64,000 bases of DNA from Planctomycetota bacterium. Its GTDB lineage: Bacteria; Planctomycetota; Phycisphaerae; Phycisphaerales; SM1A02. The position numbers and the translations under genes were made by a program. The notes under the pieces are model-generated. The model did not search any database. It saw only the letters and a list, made by a program, of their open reading frames with translations, and had not been told where the DNA came from. The stretch lies in NCBI GenBank assembly GCA_016873255.1, contig VGXR01000005.1:1-64000 (forward strand), in the 5' to 3' direction. Positions 16,520 to 27,291 of the stretch are shown piece by piece. The stretch's first letter is position 1. Each line of letters starts with the position of its first letter.

Positions 16520-17142
16520 CGGTGCCGCGGCTCGTGGTCTTCGATCTGGGCGGGGTGGTCGTGCGCATCTGCCGCGGCTGGGACGAGGCCTGCGCGGCCG
16601 CCGGGATCGACGCGCGCCCGCTCCGCGATCCGCGCTCCCATCGTCACCTGATCGCGCCGGTGGTGCATGCGCACCAGCGCGGCGCCATGGAGTGCGACCG
16701 CTATGCCGCCGAGCTCGCGTCCATCGTCGGCGGCGTGACCGCGCAGGAGGCGCGCCGGGTCCATGACGCGTGGATCCTCGGCGACTACCCGGGCATCGCG
16801 CAGGCCATCGATCGCATCCACGCGGCAGGGGTCGACACCGCCTGCCTCTCCAACACCAATGCCTCGCACTGGGAGCAGCTTCACTCAAGCGACGCGTTCC
16901 GCCGCATCCGGCGCCGCCATGCGAGCCACCTCCTCGGGCTCGTGAAGCCCGACGCCGCCATCTATCGCGCCTTCGAGCGCCACGCCGGCGCCGCGCCCGC
17001 GGACATCGTGTTCTTCGATGACCTGCCCGAGAACGTGGATGCGGCGCGTGCCTGCGGCTGGAACGCCGTAGAGGTGGACCACGCCGGCGACACCGCCGCG
17101 CAGGTGCTCGATGCGCTCCGCGCGCTCGGGGTGCGGGCATGA
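16516..17142 (+). CDS. HAD-superfamily hydrolase
   Basis: A 208-residue class IA HAD phosphatase-like protein. Motif I is VVFDLGGVVV, where the second acidic residue of DxD is Gly, as in the YihX-like branch. Motif II is CLSNTN, motif III has the Lys in GLVKPDAAIY, and motif IV is IVFFDDLPENVDAA. The expected substrate is a small phosphorylated metabolite. It starts on a GTG overlapping the DUF151 stop, and its end overlaps the truD ATG by 4 bp (ATGA), so it belongs to a DUF151-HAD-truD operon. Confidence 0.88.
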   Translation: MTVPRLVVFDLGGVVVRICRGWDEACAAAGIDARPLRDPRSHRHLIAPVVHAHQRGAMECDRYAAELASIVGGVTAQEARRVHDAWILGDYPGIAQAIDRIHAAGVDTACLSNTNASHWEQLHSSDAFRRIRRRHASHLLGLVKPDAAIYRAFERHAGAAPADIVFFDDLPENVDAARACGWNAVEVDHAGDTAAQVLDALRALGVRA

Positions 17143-18497
17143 GCGCGGGCCAGGGCGATTCCCCGGCAGGCGCACCTTCCGCCGGCACCGATCCGCGCGT
17201 GCGCGCTCCTGGGATCGCGCTTCCATCGCCGCTGGCCGCGCGACGCCTGGTGCAGGCGCCGCCCATCGACGGCGCGCGCATCAAGGAGCGCCCCGGCGAC
17301 TTCCTCGTCGAGGAGCTGCAGCTCTACGACCCGTGCGGCGAGGGCGAGCACCTCTACCTGCGCATCGTGAAGGAGGGCGTCCCGCACCACGAGATGGTGG
17401 ACATCCTCTGCCGCCACTTCGACGTGCCGCCCGGCGCCATCGGCCACGCCGGCATCAAGGACCGAGTGGCCGTCACCAGCCAGACCGTCAGCATCCACCT
17501 GCCGCACAAGCCGCAGGTGGGCGCGCTCCAGGACCCGCGCATCCAGGTGCTGTGGGCCACGTGGCACGCCAACAAGCTGCGCCGGGGCCACCTTGCGGGC
17601 AACCGCTTCTCCATCCGCATCCGAGGCATCGAGCCCGTGCGCGCGCCGGCCATCTGGCGCGCCATCGGCCAGCTGCAGCGCACCGGCGTGCCCAACCACT
17701 TCGGCCCGCAGCGCTTCGGCATGCGCACGAACGGCCACCTGCTCGGTGCGCTGCTCCTCGCCGGCCGGCACGAGGAGCTGCTCGGCGAGCTGCTCTCCAC
17801 GCGAGGCAGCGCGTTCCCTGACTCGGAGCGCCCCGCGCGCGAGGCGGTCGATGCCGGCCTCTACCACGAGGCGCTCCGGCTCTGGCCGCGCGGGCTCGAT
17901 GCCGAGTACGCCGCCACGCGCGCGCTGCACCGTGGCGCGGATGCGCGTGCCGCCGTGCGCGGCATCCATCGCGACGTGACCGAGCTCTGGACCGATGCGT
18001 GGCAGTCGGCCGTCTTCAACCGGCTGCTCGACGACCGCATCGCCGCAGGGACGCTTGCCTCCATCGAGCCGGGCGACGTGGTGTCCAAGCATGCAAACGG
18101 CGCGAAGTTCATCGCCGACGAGGCGGCGTTCGCGGCCGCGGGCGACGAGTCGCTCGCCGCGCGCGCGGCGCGACTGGAGGTCTCCGCCACGGGCCCGCTC
18201 CCCGGCACCGACGCGATGCGCCCGCTCGGCGCGGTCGCCGAACGCGAGCGCGCCGCCATCGTGGCCCTCGGCGTGGACCCGGCGCGGCTCGAGCCCGGGA
18301 TGCGCGGCCCCGCGGGCGACCGCCGGCCGTTCCGCATCGCGCTCTCCAACCCGGAGATCGAGGCCGGCTTCGACGACCACGGCACCTACGCGCGCGTCGC
18401 GTTCGACCTTCCGCCCGGCGCCTATGCCACGGTGGCGCTGCGCGAGGCGCTCGGCGACGGCCTGGCGGACGCGTCGCGCGACGCCGCGCGCTCCTGA
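17139..18497 (+). CDS. truD: tRNA pseudouridine(13) synthase TruD
   Basis: A 452-residue pseudouridine synthase of the TruD family, which isomerises U13 in tRNA-Glu. The catalytic block is GHAGIKDRVAVTSQTVSI, with Asp in KDR. KERPGDFLVEEL at residue 45, GNRFSIRIRG and VPNHFGPQRFG are other TruD signatures. The C-terminal lobe (about 370-450) contains NPEIEAGFDDHGTYARVAFDLPPGAYAT. The length exceeds E. coli TruD by about 100 residues, mainly through the N-terminal Pro/Ala segment and inserts. Its last 76 bp overlap the 3' end of tadA on the opposite strand. Confidence 0.94.
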   Translation: MSAGQGDSPAGAPSAGTDPRVRAPGIALPSPLAARRLVQAPPIDGARIKERPGDFLVEELQLYDPCGEGEHLYLRIVKEGVPHHEMVDILCRHFDVPPGAIGHAGIKDRVAVTSQTVSIHLPHKPQVGALQDPRIQVLWATWHANKLRRGHLAGNRFSIRIRGIEPVRAPAIWRAIGQLQRTGVPNHFGPQRFGMRTNGHLLGALLLAGRHEELLGELLSTRGSAFPDSERPAREAVDAGLYHEALRLWPRGLDAEYAATRALHRGADARAAVRGIHRDVTELWTDAWQSAVFNRLLDDRIAAGTLASIEPGDVVSKHANGAKFIADEAAFAAAGDESLAARAARLEVSATGPLPGTDAMRPLGAVAERERAAIVALGVDPARLEPGMRGPAGDRRPFRIALSNPEIEAGFDDHGTYARVAFDLPPGAYATVALREALGDGLADASRDAARS

Positions 18498-19012
18498 CGC
18501 CGGCGCGCGAAGAACGACGTCAGCTGCCGGCCGCACGGCCTCGCGAGGATGCCCGACACCAGCGGCGGGCGGTGGTTGAGCCTCGCGTCCGCGGGGATCG
18601 TCCACAGGCTGCCGCATGCGCCGGCCTTCGGGTCGTGCGCGCCGAAGAACACGCGCCCGATCCTCGAGTTGACGATCGCCCCCGCGCACATCGCGCACGG
18701 CTCGAGCGTCACCGCGAGCGAGCAGTCCGACAGCCGCCAGGCGCCGCGCGCGCGTCCGGCCTCGCGCATCGCCACCAGTTCCGCGTGGCCGGTGGGATCG
18801 CCCGTGGTCTCGCGGTCGTTCGCATGCTCGGCCACCACGTCGCGGCCGCGGTAGACGACGGCTCCCACCGGCACCTCGCCGCGCCGCGCCGCGTGGCGGG
18901 CCAGCGCCATGGCCCGCAGCATCATGCCGATGTCCACCGCGCGCGTCCCGCGGCGCAGCGCCGCCGGCCCGGCCATCCGCAGGAGCGCGCCCCGGCCGCG
19001 CCGCCCGCGCAT
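18422..19012 (-). CDS. tadA: tRNA-specific adenosine deaminase
   Basis: A 196-residue TadA, which deaminates A34 to inosine in tRNA-Arg(ACG). The zinc-binding and catalytic residues are visible: His and Glu in GHAELVAM, and two cysteines in LEPCAMCAGAIVNSRIGRVFFGA. The first 30 residues are an Arg-rich extension before the core (MMLRAMALARHAARRGEVPVGAV). The start at 19012 overlaps the tatC stop by one base (TGATG). The last 25 residues (RRRQERAASRDASARPS..) are encoded in DNA shared with the convergent truD. Confidence 0.93.
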   Translation of the reverse strand: MRGRRGRGALLRMAGPAALRRGTRAVDIGMMLRAMALARHAARRGEVPVGAVVYRGRDVVAEHANDRETTGDPTGHAELVAMREAGRARGAWRLSDCSLAVTLEPCAMCAGAIVNSRIGRVFFGAHDPKAGACGSLWTIPADARLNHRPPLVSGILARPCGRQLTSFFARRRQERAASRDASARPSPSASRSATVA

Positions 19013-20064
19013 CACTCGTCGCCCTCGTCGCCGTCGGTCCTGCGCGCGCGGTACCTCGGCTTGCCGACCATCGTGCCCAGCGCGTTGCGCACCACTCCGC
19101 CCTCGGCCACGGCCTGCGCGGGCGCCACCACCAGCAGCACGATTCCCAGCTCGTAGAGCAGGTAGAGCGGGATCATCAGCCCGAGCATCGACACGATGTC
19201 GATGGTGGGCGTGACCACTGCCGCGACGATGGCGCAGACGAAGACGGCATGGCGCCTGTACTTGCGCAGGAAGCGCGTGTTCAGCAGCCCGATCCAGCCC
19301 AGCAGCAGCACCGCCACCGGCATCTGGAACGCGATGGCGATGGCCAGCGCGAAGAAGATCACGAAGTCGATGTACTCCTGCAGCCGGTACTGCTGCGACA
19401 GCGCCCCGGTGGTGCGCGTGGCGACGGTGCGCACCTCGAGGCGGCCATCCTCGCGCCCGGCGTCCACCGCCAGGTAGAGCTGCGAGTCGCCCTTCAGCAT
19501 CCATACCTGGCCGGGCTCGGCGGACGCGGGGTCCTGCTCGAGCACCTGCACGCGCGGCACCGCGGCATCGAGCGCGCTCGGCGGGGCGGCGACCGTCCTC
19601 GGCGCCTCGGTGCCGAAGCCGATCATCACCTGCATCATGTAGGGCAGCGTGAGGTAGAAGCCCGTCAGGCCCGCTGCCACGAGCAGCGTCGAAAGCGGCA
19701 CCAGGAACCGCGCGTACCTCCGCTCGTGCGCGTAGAGGCCGGGCGCCACGAAGCGCCACAGCTGCCACAGGATCCACGGCACCGACACCACCACCGCCGC
19801 CCAGATGGACAGCTGCAGGTCCACCATGATGGTCTCGGTGGGGCTGAGCACCTGCAGGTTGGTCGGCTGGTTCGTGGCCTCCAGCGCCTCCACCAGCGGC
19901 CGGAGGATGAACCCGCGCAGGTACGCGGCATTCATGAACACCACCATCGCAAGCACCACCGGCACGATCGCCGCCTTGATGAGCCGCATGCGCAGCTCGT
20001 CGAGGTGCGCGCCGAGCGACATCACGCCGTTCAGTGCCTCGTGCTGTTCCTGGTCGAGCGGCAT
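19012..20064 (-). CDS. tatC: Sec-independent protein translocase TatC with enlarged periplasmic loop
   Basis: A 350-residue TatC, the twin-arginine signal receptor; typical members have about 250. The N-terminal conserved HLDELRMRLIKAA is present. Transmembrane segments lie near 30-48, 85-108, 120-148, 228-252 and 262-308 (the last containing two). Between the third and fourth segments is a roughly 75-residue hydrophilic insertion (150-225, including VWMLKGDSQLYLAV), probably a folded periplasmic domain. A natural client lies downstream on the other strand: ActB has a twin-arginine leader. It precedes tadA and follows tatD on the same strand. Confidence 0.93.
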   Translation of the reverse strand: MPLDQEQHEALNGVMSLGAHLDELRMRLIKAAIVPVVLAMVVFMNAAYLRGFILRPLVEALEATNQPTNLQVLSPTETIMVDLQLSIWAAVVVSVPWILWQLWRFVAPGLYAHERRYARFLVPLSTLLVAAGLTGFYLTLPYMMQVMIGFGTEAPRTVAAPPSALDAAVPRVQVLEQDPASAEPGQVWMLKGDSQLYLAVDAGREDGRLEVRTVATRTTGALSQQYRLQEYIDFVIFFALAIAIAFQMPVAVLLLGWIGLLNTRFLRKYRRHAVFVCAIVAAVVTPTIDIVSMLGLMIPLYLLYELGIVLLVVAPAQAVAEGGVVRNALGTMVGKPRYRARRTDGDEGDE

Positions 20065-20078
20065 TCGTCGTGGTCAGG

Positions 20079-20870
20079 CTAGCGCCCGGTGCCCTCCGGA
20101 AGGCCGAAGAACCTGCGCGCATTGGCATCGATGATCCGCTCGAACTCCTCGAACGGCACCCCGCGCAGCATGGCCACGTGCCGGCCGGTGTGCATCACGT
20201 AGCCCGGAAGGCAGGGCTTCCTCGAGCGCACCGGCTCCGGCGAGATGAACGGGGCATCGGTCTCGCACATGATGCGGTCCGCCGGCACCAGCCGCGCGCA
20301 CTCGGCCACCTCCGTCGCGTTCCGGAACGTGACCACGCCCGTGAAGCTGATCCACGCGCCGAAGTCGAGCACCGCGCGCGCGTCGTCTTGGGTCTCCGTG
20401 AAGCAGTGGAACACGAACCGCTCGGGCGGCAGGGCGGAGGCACGCAGCACGGGAACCAGGTCGCGCACCGCGCGCCGGCAGTGGATGACCACCGGCTTGT
20501 CGATTCCCTCCGCCCGCCAGCCGTTGATGCGCGCGAGCTGCTCCTCGAGCACCGAGCGCTGCAGCGCCGCGTCCGGGGTGGGGTAGTGGTTGTCCAGTCC
20601 CAGCTCGCCCCAGGCCACGCACTTGGGGTGCATGGCCGCACGGCGCAGGTGGTCCCAGTCGATGGGGTCTGCCGCATGAAGCGGGTGGATCCCCGACGTG
20701 CACCAGACGTCCGGATGGCGGTCCGCGACCGCAAGCCCCGCCACCGCGTCGGCCGAGGTGGTGGCGATGGTGATGAAACCCCCCACGCCCACGGACCGGG
20801 CTTCCGCGAGCACCGCGTCGAGACGCTCGCGAATCCCGTCGTAGAGCAGGTGGCAGTGGGTGTCGATCAT
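20079..20870 (-). CDS. tatD: TatD-family metal-dependent hydrolase/DNase
   Basis: A 263-residue TIM-barrel hydrolase. Metal ligands are visible in MIDTHCHL, the Glu in WGELGLDNHY, the His in VVIHCRRA, the His in FHCFTET and the Asp in MCETDAPFISP. TatD proteins are Mg-dependent 3'-5' DNases/RNases and are not part of the Tat pore. The ATG at 20870 gives the canonical MIDTHCH opening; TATAAC (minus strand, 20871-20876) precedes it. The gene for the true Tat component TatC follows at once, 14 bp away. Confidence 0.93.
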   Translation of the reverse strand: MIDTHCHLLYDGIRERLDAVLAEARSVGVGGFITIATTSADAVAGLAVADRHPDVWCTSGIHPLHAADPIDWDHLRRAAMHPKCVAWGELGLDNHYPTPDAALQRSVLEEQLARINGWRAEGIDKPVVIHCRRAVRDLVPVLRASALPPERFVFHCFTETQDDARAVLDFGAWISFTGVVTFRNATEVAECARLVPADRIMCETDAPFISPEPVRSRKPCLPGYVMHTGRHVAMLRGVPFEEFERIIDANARRFFGLPEGTGR

Positions 20871-20960
20871 GTTATAAGACTTTAGGGCGCCGCCGCCGAT
20901 TGCGGTCTCCCGTTCATCGGCAGATTGCCCCTTGGGGGCCACGCGGCCCCGTCCCGGGGT

Positions 20961-20990
20961 TTGACCGCCTCGCGGCGGGTGCCTTACCAT
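20961..20990 (+). promoter_or_regulatory. Putative promoter of the ACIII-oxidase operon
   Basis: TTGACC (20961-20966) and TACCAT (20985-20990) are separated by 18 bp. This is the best sigma-70-like pair in the 207-bp interval between divergent tatD and actA, and no other strong promoter was seen before the 14.8-kb gene string that follows. Confidence 0.45.
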
Positions 20991-20999
20991 TAAGGGCGG

Positions 21000-21023
21000 A
21001 CTTCGTGAAATATCGCACGAAGT
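21000..21023. promoter_or_regulatory. Perfect inverted repeat just after the putative act promoter
   Basis: ACTTCGTG (21000-21007), 8 bp AAATATCG, then CACGAAGT (21016-21023) form an exact 8-bp dyad about 10 bp beyond the proposed -10. The position suits an operator for a dimeric regulator or a 5'-leader hairpin. The local AT-rich centre stands out from the GC-rich surroundings. Confidence 0.5.
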
Positions 21024-21077
21024 TGTTTGGCGTTGCCTCCCGGCCCCCCTGCCGATGGCCCTGCACGGACAAACCTG

Positions 21078-21731
21078 ATGAGCAGATTCCTGTTTCCTCG
21101 CTGGTCGAACGCCCTCCTGCCCTTCGTGCTGGTGGTCGGTGCCATCGCCCCGCTCTACGTGACGCTCCTGGTCGCCTACGGGTTCAGCCCCAAGACGCTT
21201 GAGGGCCAGTACCAGCCGGTGCAGCCGGTGCCGTTCAGCCACGCGCTGCACGCGGGCAAGCTCGGCATGGACTGCCGCTACTGCCACAACACGGTGGAGA
21301 ACGCCGCGCACGCGGCGGTGCCGCCCACGCAGACGTGCATGAACTGCCACACGCAGATCCACCGCGAGAGCCCCAACCTCGCGAAGGTCCGCGACAGCTA
21401 CGTCACCGGCATGCCCATCGAGTGGATCAAGGTCCACAAGGTCGGCGACTACGCGTACTTCAACCATGCCGCGCACGTGACGCGCGGCGTGAGCTGCGTG
21501 GAGTGCCACGGCCGCGTCGACCAGATGGAGGTTGTGCACCGCGCGCAGCCCCTGTCGATGGGCTGGTGCCTCGGCTGCCACCGCAACCCCGTTGACCACG
21601 TCCGGCCGCCCGAGGCCGTGTTCGAGCTTTGGAAGGACACGACCACCACCTGGTCGAAGGATGAGCGGCTGGGCCTGATCAACCGCTTCGACATCCACCC
21701 GAACGAGTACTGCTCCACTTGCCACCGCTGA
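21078..21731 (+). CDS. actA: Alternative Complex III subunit ActA, pentahaem cytochrome c
   Basis: A 217-residue membrane-anchored multihaem cytochrome. One N-terminal transmembrane helix (LPFVLVVGAIAPLYVTLLVA) is followed by five CxxCH sites: CRYCH, CMNCH, CVECH, CLGCH and CSTCH. These match the pentahaem ActA of quinol:cytochrome c oxidoreductases (ACIII), which passes electrons from the iron-sulfur/quinol module towards the oxidase. Haems are attached outside the membrane. It is the first gene of the act-cox operon; actB follows after 38 bp. Confidence 0.93.
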   Translation: MSRFLFPRWSNALLPFVLVVGAIAPLYVTLLVAYGFSPKTLEGQYQPVQPVPFSHALHAGKLGMDCRYCHNTVENAAHAAVPPTQTCMNCHTQIHRESPNLAKVRDSYVTGMPIEWIKVHKVGDYAYFNHAAHVTRGVSCVECHGRVDQMEVVHRAQPLSMGWCLGCHRNPVDHVRPPEAVFELWKDTTTTWSKDERLGLINRFDIHPNEYCSTCHR

Positions 21732-21769
21732 GCCGCAGCGAGCATCCCGCGACACCGAGAGAAACAGAC

Positions 21770-24700
21770 ATGCACGACGGCTGCAACCACGGCTCCACCC
21801 CCGAGACCACCGCCTCCGCCGAGACGAAGCCTTCCGGAGGGCCGGCCCGCCGCTCGGCGTACTGGCGGTCCGTGGAGGAACTGGCCCAGACGCCGGAGTT
21901 CCGCTCCCACATGGAGCGTGAGTTCCAGCCCGGCGCGAGCGAGGCCACCGACGACGACCGCCGCAGCTTCGTCAAGGTGATGGGCGCGTCGTTCGCGCTC
22001 GCCGGCCTGGCCGCATGCCGCCGCTACCCCGAGGCGAAGTTCGCGGAGTACGCGTCGCGTCCTGCCAACCGCTCGCCCGGCATCCCCGTCACCTACGCCA
22101 CCAGCTTCGAGCTCGGCGGCATGGGCTTCGGCGTGCTCGCCACCAGCTTCGACGGCCGCCCGATCAAGCTCGACGGCAACCCCGCCCACCCGTCCGCACC
22201 GCTCGCAGGCGGCGCCAACGCAGTCGACCCCGCTGAGCTCGTCAAGCGCGGCGCGCCGCTCGTCGGTCCCTCCAACTCGATGTTCCAGGCGCGCGTTCTG
22301 GAGTTCTACGACCCCGAGCGCAGCCGCATCGCCCTCGAGAACGGCAAGGAGAGCACGGCGAAGGCCCTCGATGCGTTCCTCGACGCGCGCCGCGCGGAGT
22401 GGAAGAAGGACGGCGGCGCCGGCCTCGTGGTGCTGGCCGAGCCGACCAACTCGCCGTCGCTCCTCGCCGCGCGCGAGCGCCTGATGAAGGCGTTCCCCAA
22501 GGCCATCTGGGCCGCATGGTGCTCGGTCAATGACGACAACGCGCTCGAGGGCACCTCGGCGGCATGGGGCTCCGCGCGCAACATGCAGCCGAAGTACGCG
22601 GAGGCGGAGGTCATACTCAGCCTCGACTGCGACTTCCTGCACGAGTGCCCCGGCTCCGTGGCGAACGCCCGGGCATGGGCCACGGGCCGCTCCCTCGTCA
22701 AGCGCGAGGGCGGCAGGCTCGTTGCCAAGGACCCCGGCTCCGCCGCGATGAGCCGCGTCTACCAGGTGGAAGGCCTCCTCACCGTCACCGGGATGAGCGC
22801 GGACCAGCGCCTGGCCATGAAGCCCTCGCTCATCGCGCCGTTCGCGGCCGCCGTCGCCGACCGGCTCGGCGTGGAGGGCGCGCGCGCCATGGCGCAGTTC
22901 GCGCCGAAGCTCGGCGAGCACGAGAACGAGATCGTCGATGCGCTGGTGGCCGACCTGCAGAAGGCCGGCCGCAGGGCGCTGGTGGTGGCGGGATCGCGGC
23001 AGCCGGCCATCGCGCACGCCGTGGCCGCCGCGATCAACGCCAAGCTCGGCGCCTACGGCAGCACGGTCGAGACGCGCGCTGCCGAGGGCGGCACCTGCAC
23101 GGCGGGGATCGCCAAGGTCGCCGCGGCGCTCGGCGCAGGCAGCGTGGACACGCTGGTGCTCCTCGGGACCAACCCGGCGTTCGACGCGCCCGCGGACCTT
23201 CGCTTCGCGGACGCCATGGCCAAGGCGAAGCACGTGGTGCACCTGGGCTTCCGGGCCGACGAGACCGCGCGCGCCAAGGGCTGCACATGGCACGTGCCGA
23301 TGACCCACTTCCTCGAGAGCTGGGGGGACACGCGAGCGGCCGACGGCACCATCGCCGTCACGCAGCCGCTCATGGCCCCGAACCTCGACCTTGCCGACGG
23401 CGGCCGCAGCGCGCTCGAGCTCTGCGCGGCGCTTGCCGGCGACGAAGTGCGCTCGGGCATGGAGCTCGTGAAGCGCACGCACATGGCGCGCACCGGCAAG
23501 TCGGGCGCCGACTTCGAGCGCGCGTTCCGGGCGGAGCTTGACCGCGGCACCTGCGCGGGCACCGCGTGGCCGCGCGAGGGCACGCCCGACCCCAACCTCG
23601 CCTCCAAGGCCATGTCGCAGTGGGTGGATCGCCGCACTGACGCCGAGGGCATGGAGCTTGCGTTCTTCTCCGACGGCAAGGTCTTCGACGGCCGCCTCGG
23701 GAACGTCGGCTGGCTGCAGGAGCTCCCGGATCCCGTCACCAAGATCACCTGGGACAACGCGCTGCTCATGTCCGCCGGCACCGCCGCCAAGCTCGGCGTT
23801 CGCAACGGCGACATGGTCTCGCTCACCGTCGCCGCGGCCGCGGGCAGCGCCGCCGCGTGGGTGGTGCCGGGCATGGCAGACGACGTGCTTGGCCTCGCCG
23901 TCGGCTACGGCCGCGGCGCCGAGGCGGGCACGATCGCCGCGGGTGCCGGCTTCGCCGCCGCCCCGATGCGCACGTCCGCCGCGTTCACGCTCGCCACCGG
24001 CGTCAAGGCCGCCAAGGGGCAGGGCACCTACGACTTCGCGCACACGCAGGACCACGGCACCGCCGATGCGGTGGTGCCCTCGATTCCCGCCGACAGCATC
24101 CAGGAGCGCCTGCCCACCCTCATCCGCGAGGCGACGCTGGCGCACTACAGGGAGCACCCCGACTTCGCCAGGCATGCCACCCACGTGGCGCACCGCCTGT
24201 CGATGTGGGAGGAGACCAACCTCGACGGCGCCAAGTACCGCTGGGCGATGACCATCGACCTCGCATCGTGCACGGGCTGCAGCGCCTGCGTCACCGCGTG
24301 CCAGGCCGAGAACAACATCCCGATCGTGGGCAAGGACCAGGTGGCCCGCGGCCGCGAGATGCACTGGATCCGAATCGACCGCTACTTCAAGGGCGGCGAC
24401 GCATCGAGCCCCGACGCGTATCGCGTGCAGCCGGTCACCTGCGTGCACTGCGAGAACGCGCCGTGCGAGCAGGTGTGCCCGGTGGCCGCCACCGTCCACG
24501 ACAAGGACGGCCTGAACAACATGGTCTACAACCGCTGCATCGGCACCCGCTACTGCAGCAACAACTGCCCGTACAAGGTGCGGCGCTTCAACTTCTTCGA
24601 CTACAACCGCCGTGACCCCGTCCGCGAGGGCGACGTCCTGATGACGAAGCCCGAGTACTACCTCAAGGACGGCCCGAACGAGTGGCTGCGGATGCAGTTC

Positions 24701-25143
24701 AACCCGGAGGTCACGGTGCGCATGCGCGGCGTGATGGAGAAGTGCTCCTTCTGCACGCAGCGCATCCAGGCGGCCAAGATCGCCTCCAAGAACCGATGGG
24801 TCCGCGCGGGCGGCATCGAGGGCGGCGCCGCGACCAACTCGATCGCCGACGGCATGGTGCAGACGGCCTGCCAGCAGGCCTGCCCGACCGGCGCGATCGC
24901 CTTCGGCGACCTCAATGTCGAGACCAGCGATGTCCTGCAGCTGCAGCGCTCCAAGCGCAGCTACGACCTGCTGGAGGAGCTGAACACCAAGGCGCGCCTG
25001 AAGTACCTCGCGCGCGTCGACAACCCCGCCATCGACCACGGTGCCCACGACCATGGCCATGACCATGACCATGGCCACGACCACGACCACGACCACGACC
25101 ATGGCGGCCACGCAGGTGCCGCGGGCGCCAAGGGAGGCAAGGC

Positions 25144-25147
<4 letters not shown>
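21770..25147 (+). CDS. actB: Alternative Complex III subunit ActB, molybdopterin-oxidoreductase-like plus iron-sulfur protein
   Basis: A 1125-residue peripheral subunit. A Tat leader lies at about residues 63-85 ([22 protein letters not shown]), with the twin arginines RRSF. A molybdopterin-oxidoreductase-like region follows to about 790; in characterised ACIII this domain holds no cofactor. The C-terminal ferredoxin region has four cysteine clusters: [35 protein letters not shown] and the group [15 protein letters not shown], fitting three 4Fe-4S and one 3Fe-4S centre. The final 40 residues are extremely His/Asp-rich (repeats of DHDH and GHDH). It should be exported folded by Tat (tatC is 1.7 kb away). 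The stop overlaps the actC GTG start. Confidence 0.94.
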
Positions 25148-26646
<1,499 letters not shown>

Positions 26647-26668
26647 ACACGACACACGGAGACCACGC

Positions 26669-27289
26669 GTGACCACCATTGCCACCCAGATCAGGACCAC
26701 GGCAGCCACGGGCGCACCCGCCCGCCTGAACTGCCTTCTGGCCGAGTACGAGAATCCCGCGCAGCTGCTGGCCGCGGCCGAGCAGATCCGCGACAGGGGC
26801 TACCGCTACTGGGACTGCCACACCCCGTTCCCCGTGCACGGCCTCGACCGGGCCATGGGCATCCAGCGCACGCTGCTGCCCGTGATGGTGTTCGCCGCCG
26901 GCGCCGCCGGCTGCACCGCGGGACTGGTGCTGCAGCTCTTCACCAACTCGTTCGAATTCACGGTGTGGGCGATGGTGTGGGTGACCGGCTACCCGTTCCT
27001 CATCAGCGGCAAGCCGGCCCTGAGCATCCCCGCGTTCATCCCGGTGATCTTCGAGCTCACGGTGCTGTTCTCCGCGCTGTCCACGGTCGGGCTGATGCTC
27101 CTCCTCAACCACCTTCCGCGGCTGCACCACCCCCTGCTGGCGTGCAACCGGTTCCGCCGCGCGTCCGACGACCGGTTCTTCATCTCGATCGAGGCGCGCG
27201 ACCCGCGCTTCTACCGCTCCAAGACCGAGGCTGACCTCCGCGCCACCGGCGCCGCCGCGGTCGAGGCCGTGACCGAGGGAGACGACTGA
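26669..27289 (+). CDS. actD: Alternative Complex III subunit ActD (DUF3341)
   Basis: A 206-residue DUF3341 protein with two transmembrane helices (about 70-92 LLPVMVFAAGAAGCTAGLVL and 125-150). It opens with the family motif LLAEYENPAQLLAAAEQIRDRGY and continues with YWDCHTPFPVHGLDRAMG. A DPRFYRSKTE-like end (EARDPRFYRSKTEADL) is also typical. The start is GTG 26669 with GGAG upstream. It is a structural subunit without a cofactor, sitting between the ActC and ActE genes as in other act operons. Confidence 0.93.
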   Translation: MTTIATQIRTTAATGAPARLNCLLAEYENPAQLLAAAEQIRDRGYRYWDCHTPFPVHGLDRAMGIQRTLLPVMVFAAGAAGCTAGLVLQLFTNSFEFTVWAMVWVTGYPFLISGKPALSIPAFIPVIFELTVLFSALSTVGLMLLLNHLPRLHHPLLACNRFRRASDDRFFISIEARDPRFYRSKTEADLRATGAAAVEAVTEGDD

Positions 27290-27291
27290 AC

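Noticed and set aside
21449-25111. 1220-codon open frame antisense to actB
   Set aside because: Composition-driven shadow of a strongly supported gene on the other strand; low-complexity Arg/Ala/His/Val sequence and no domain.
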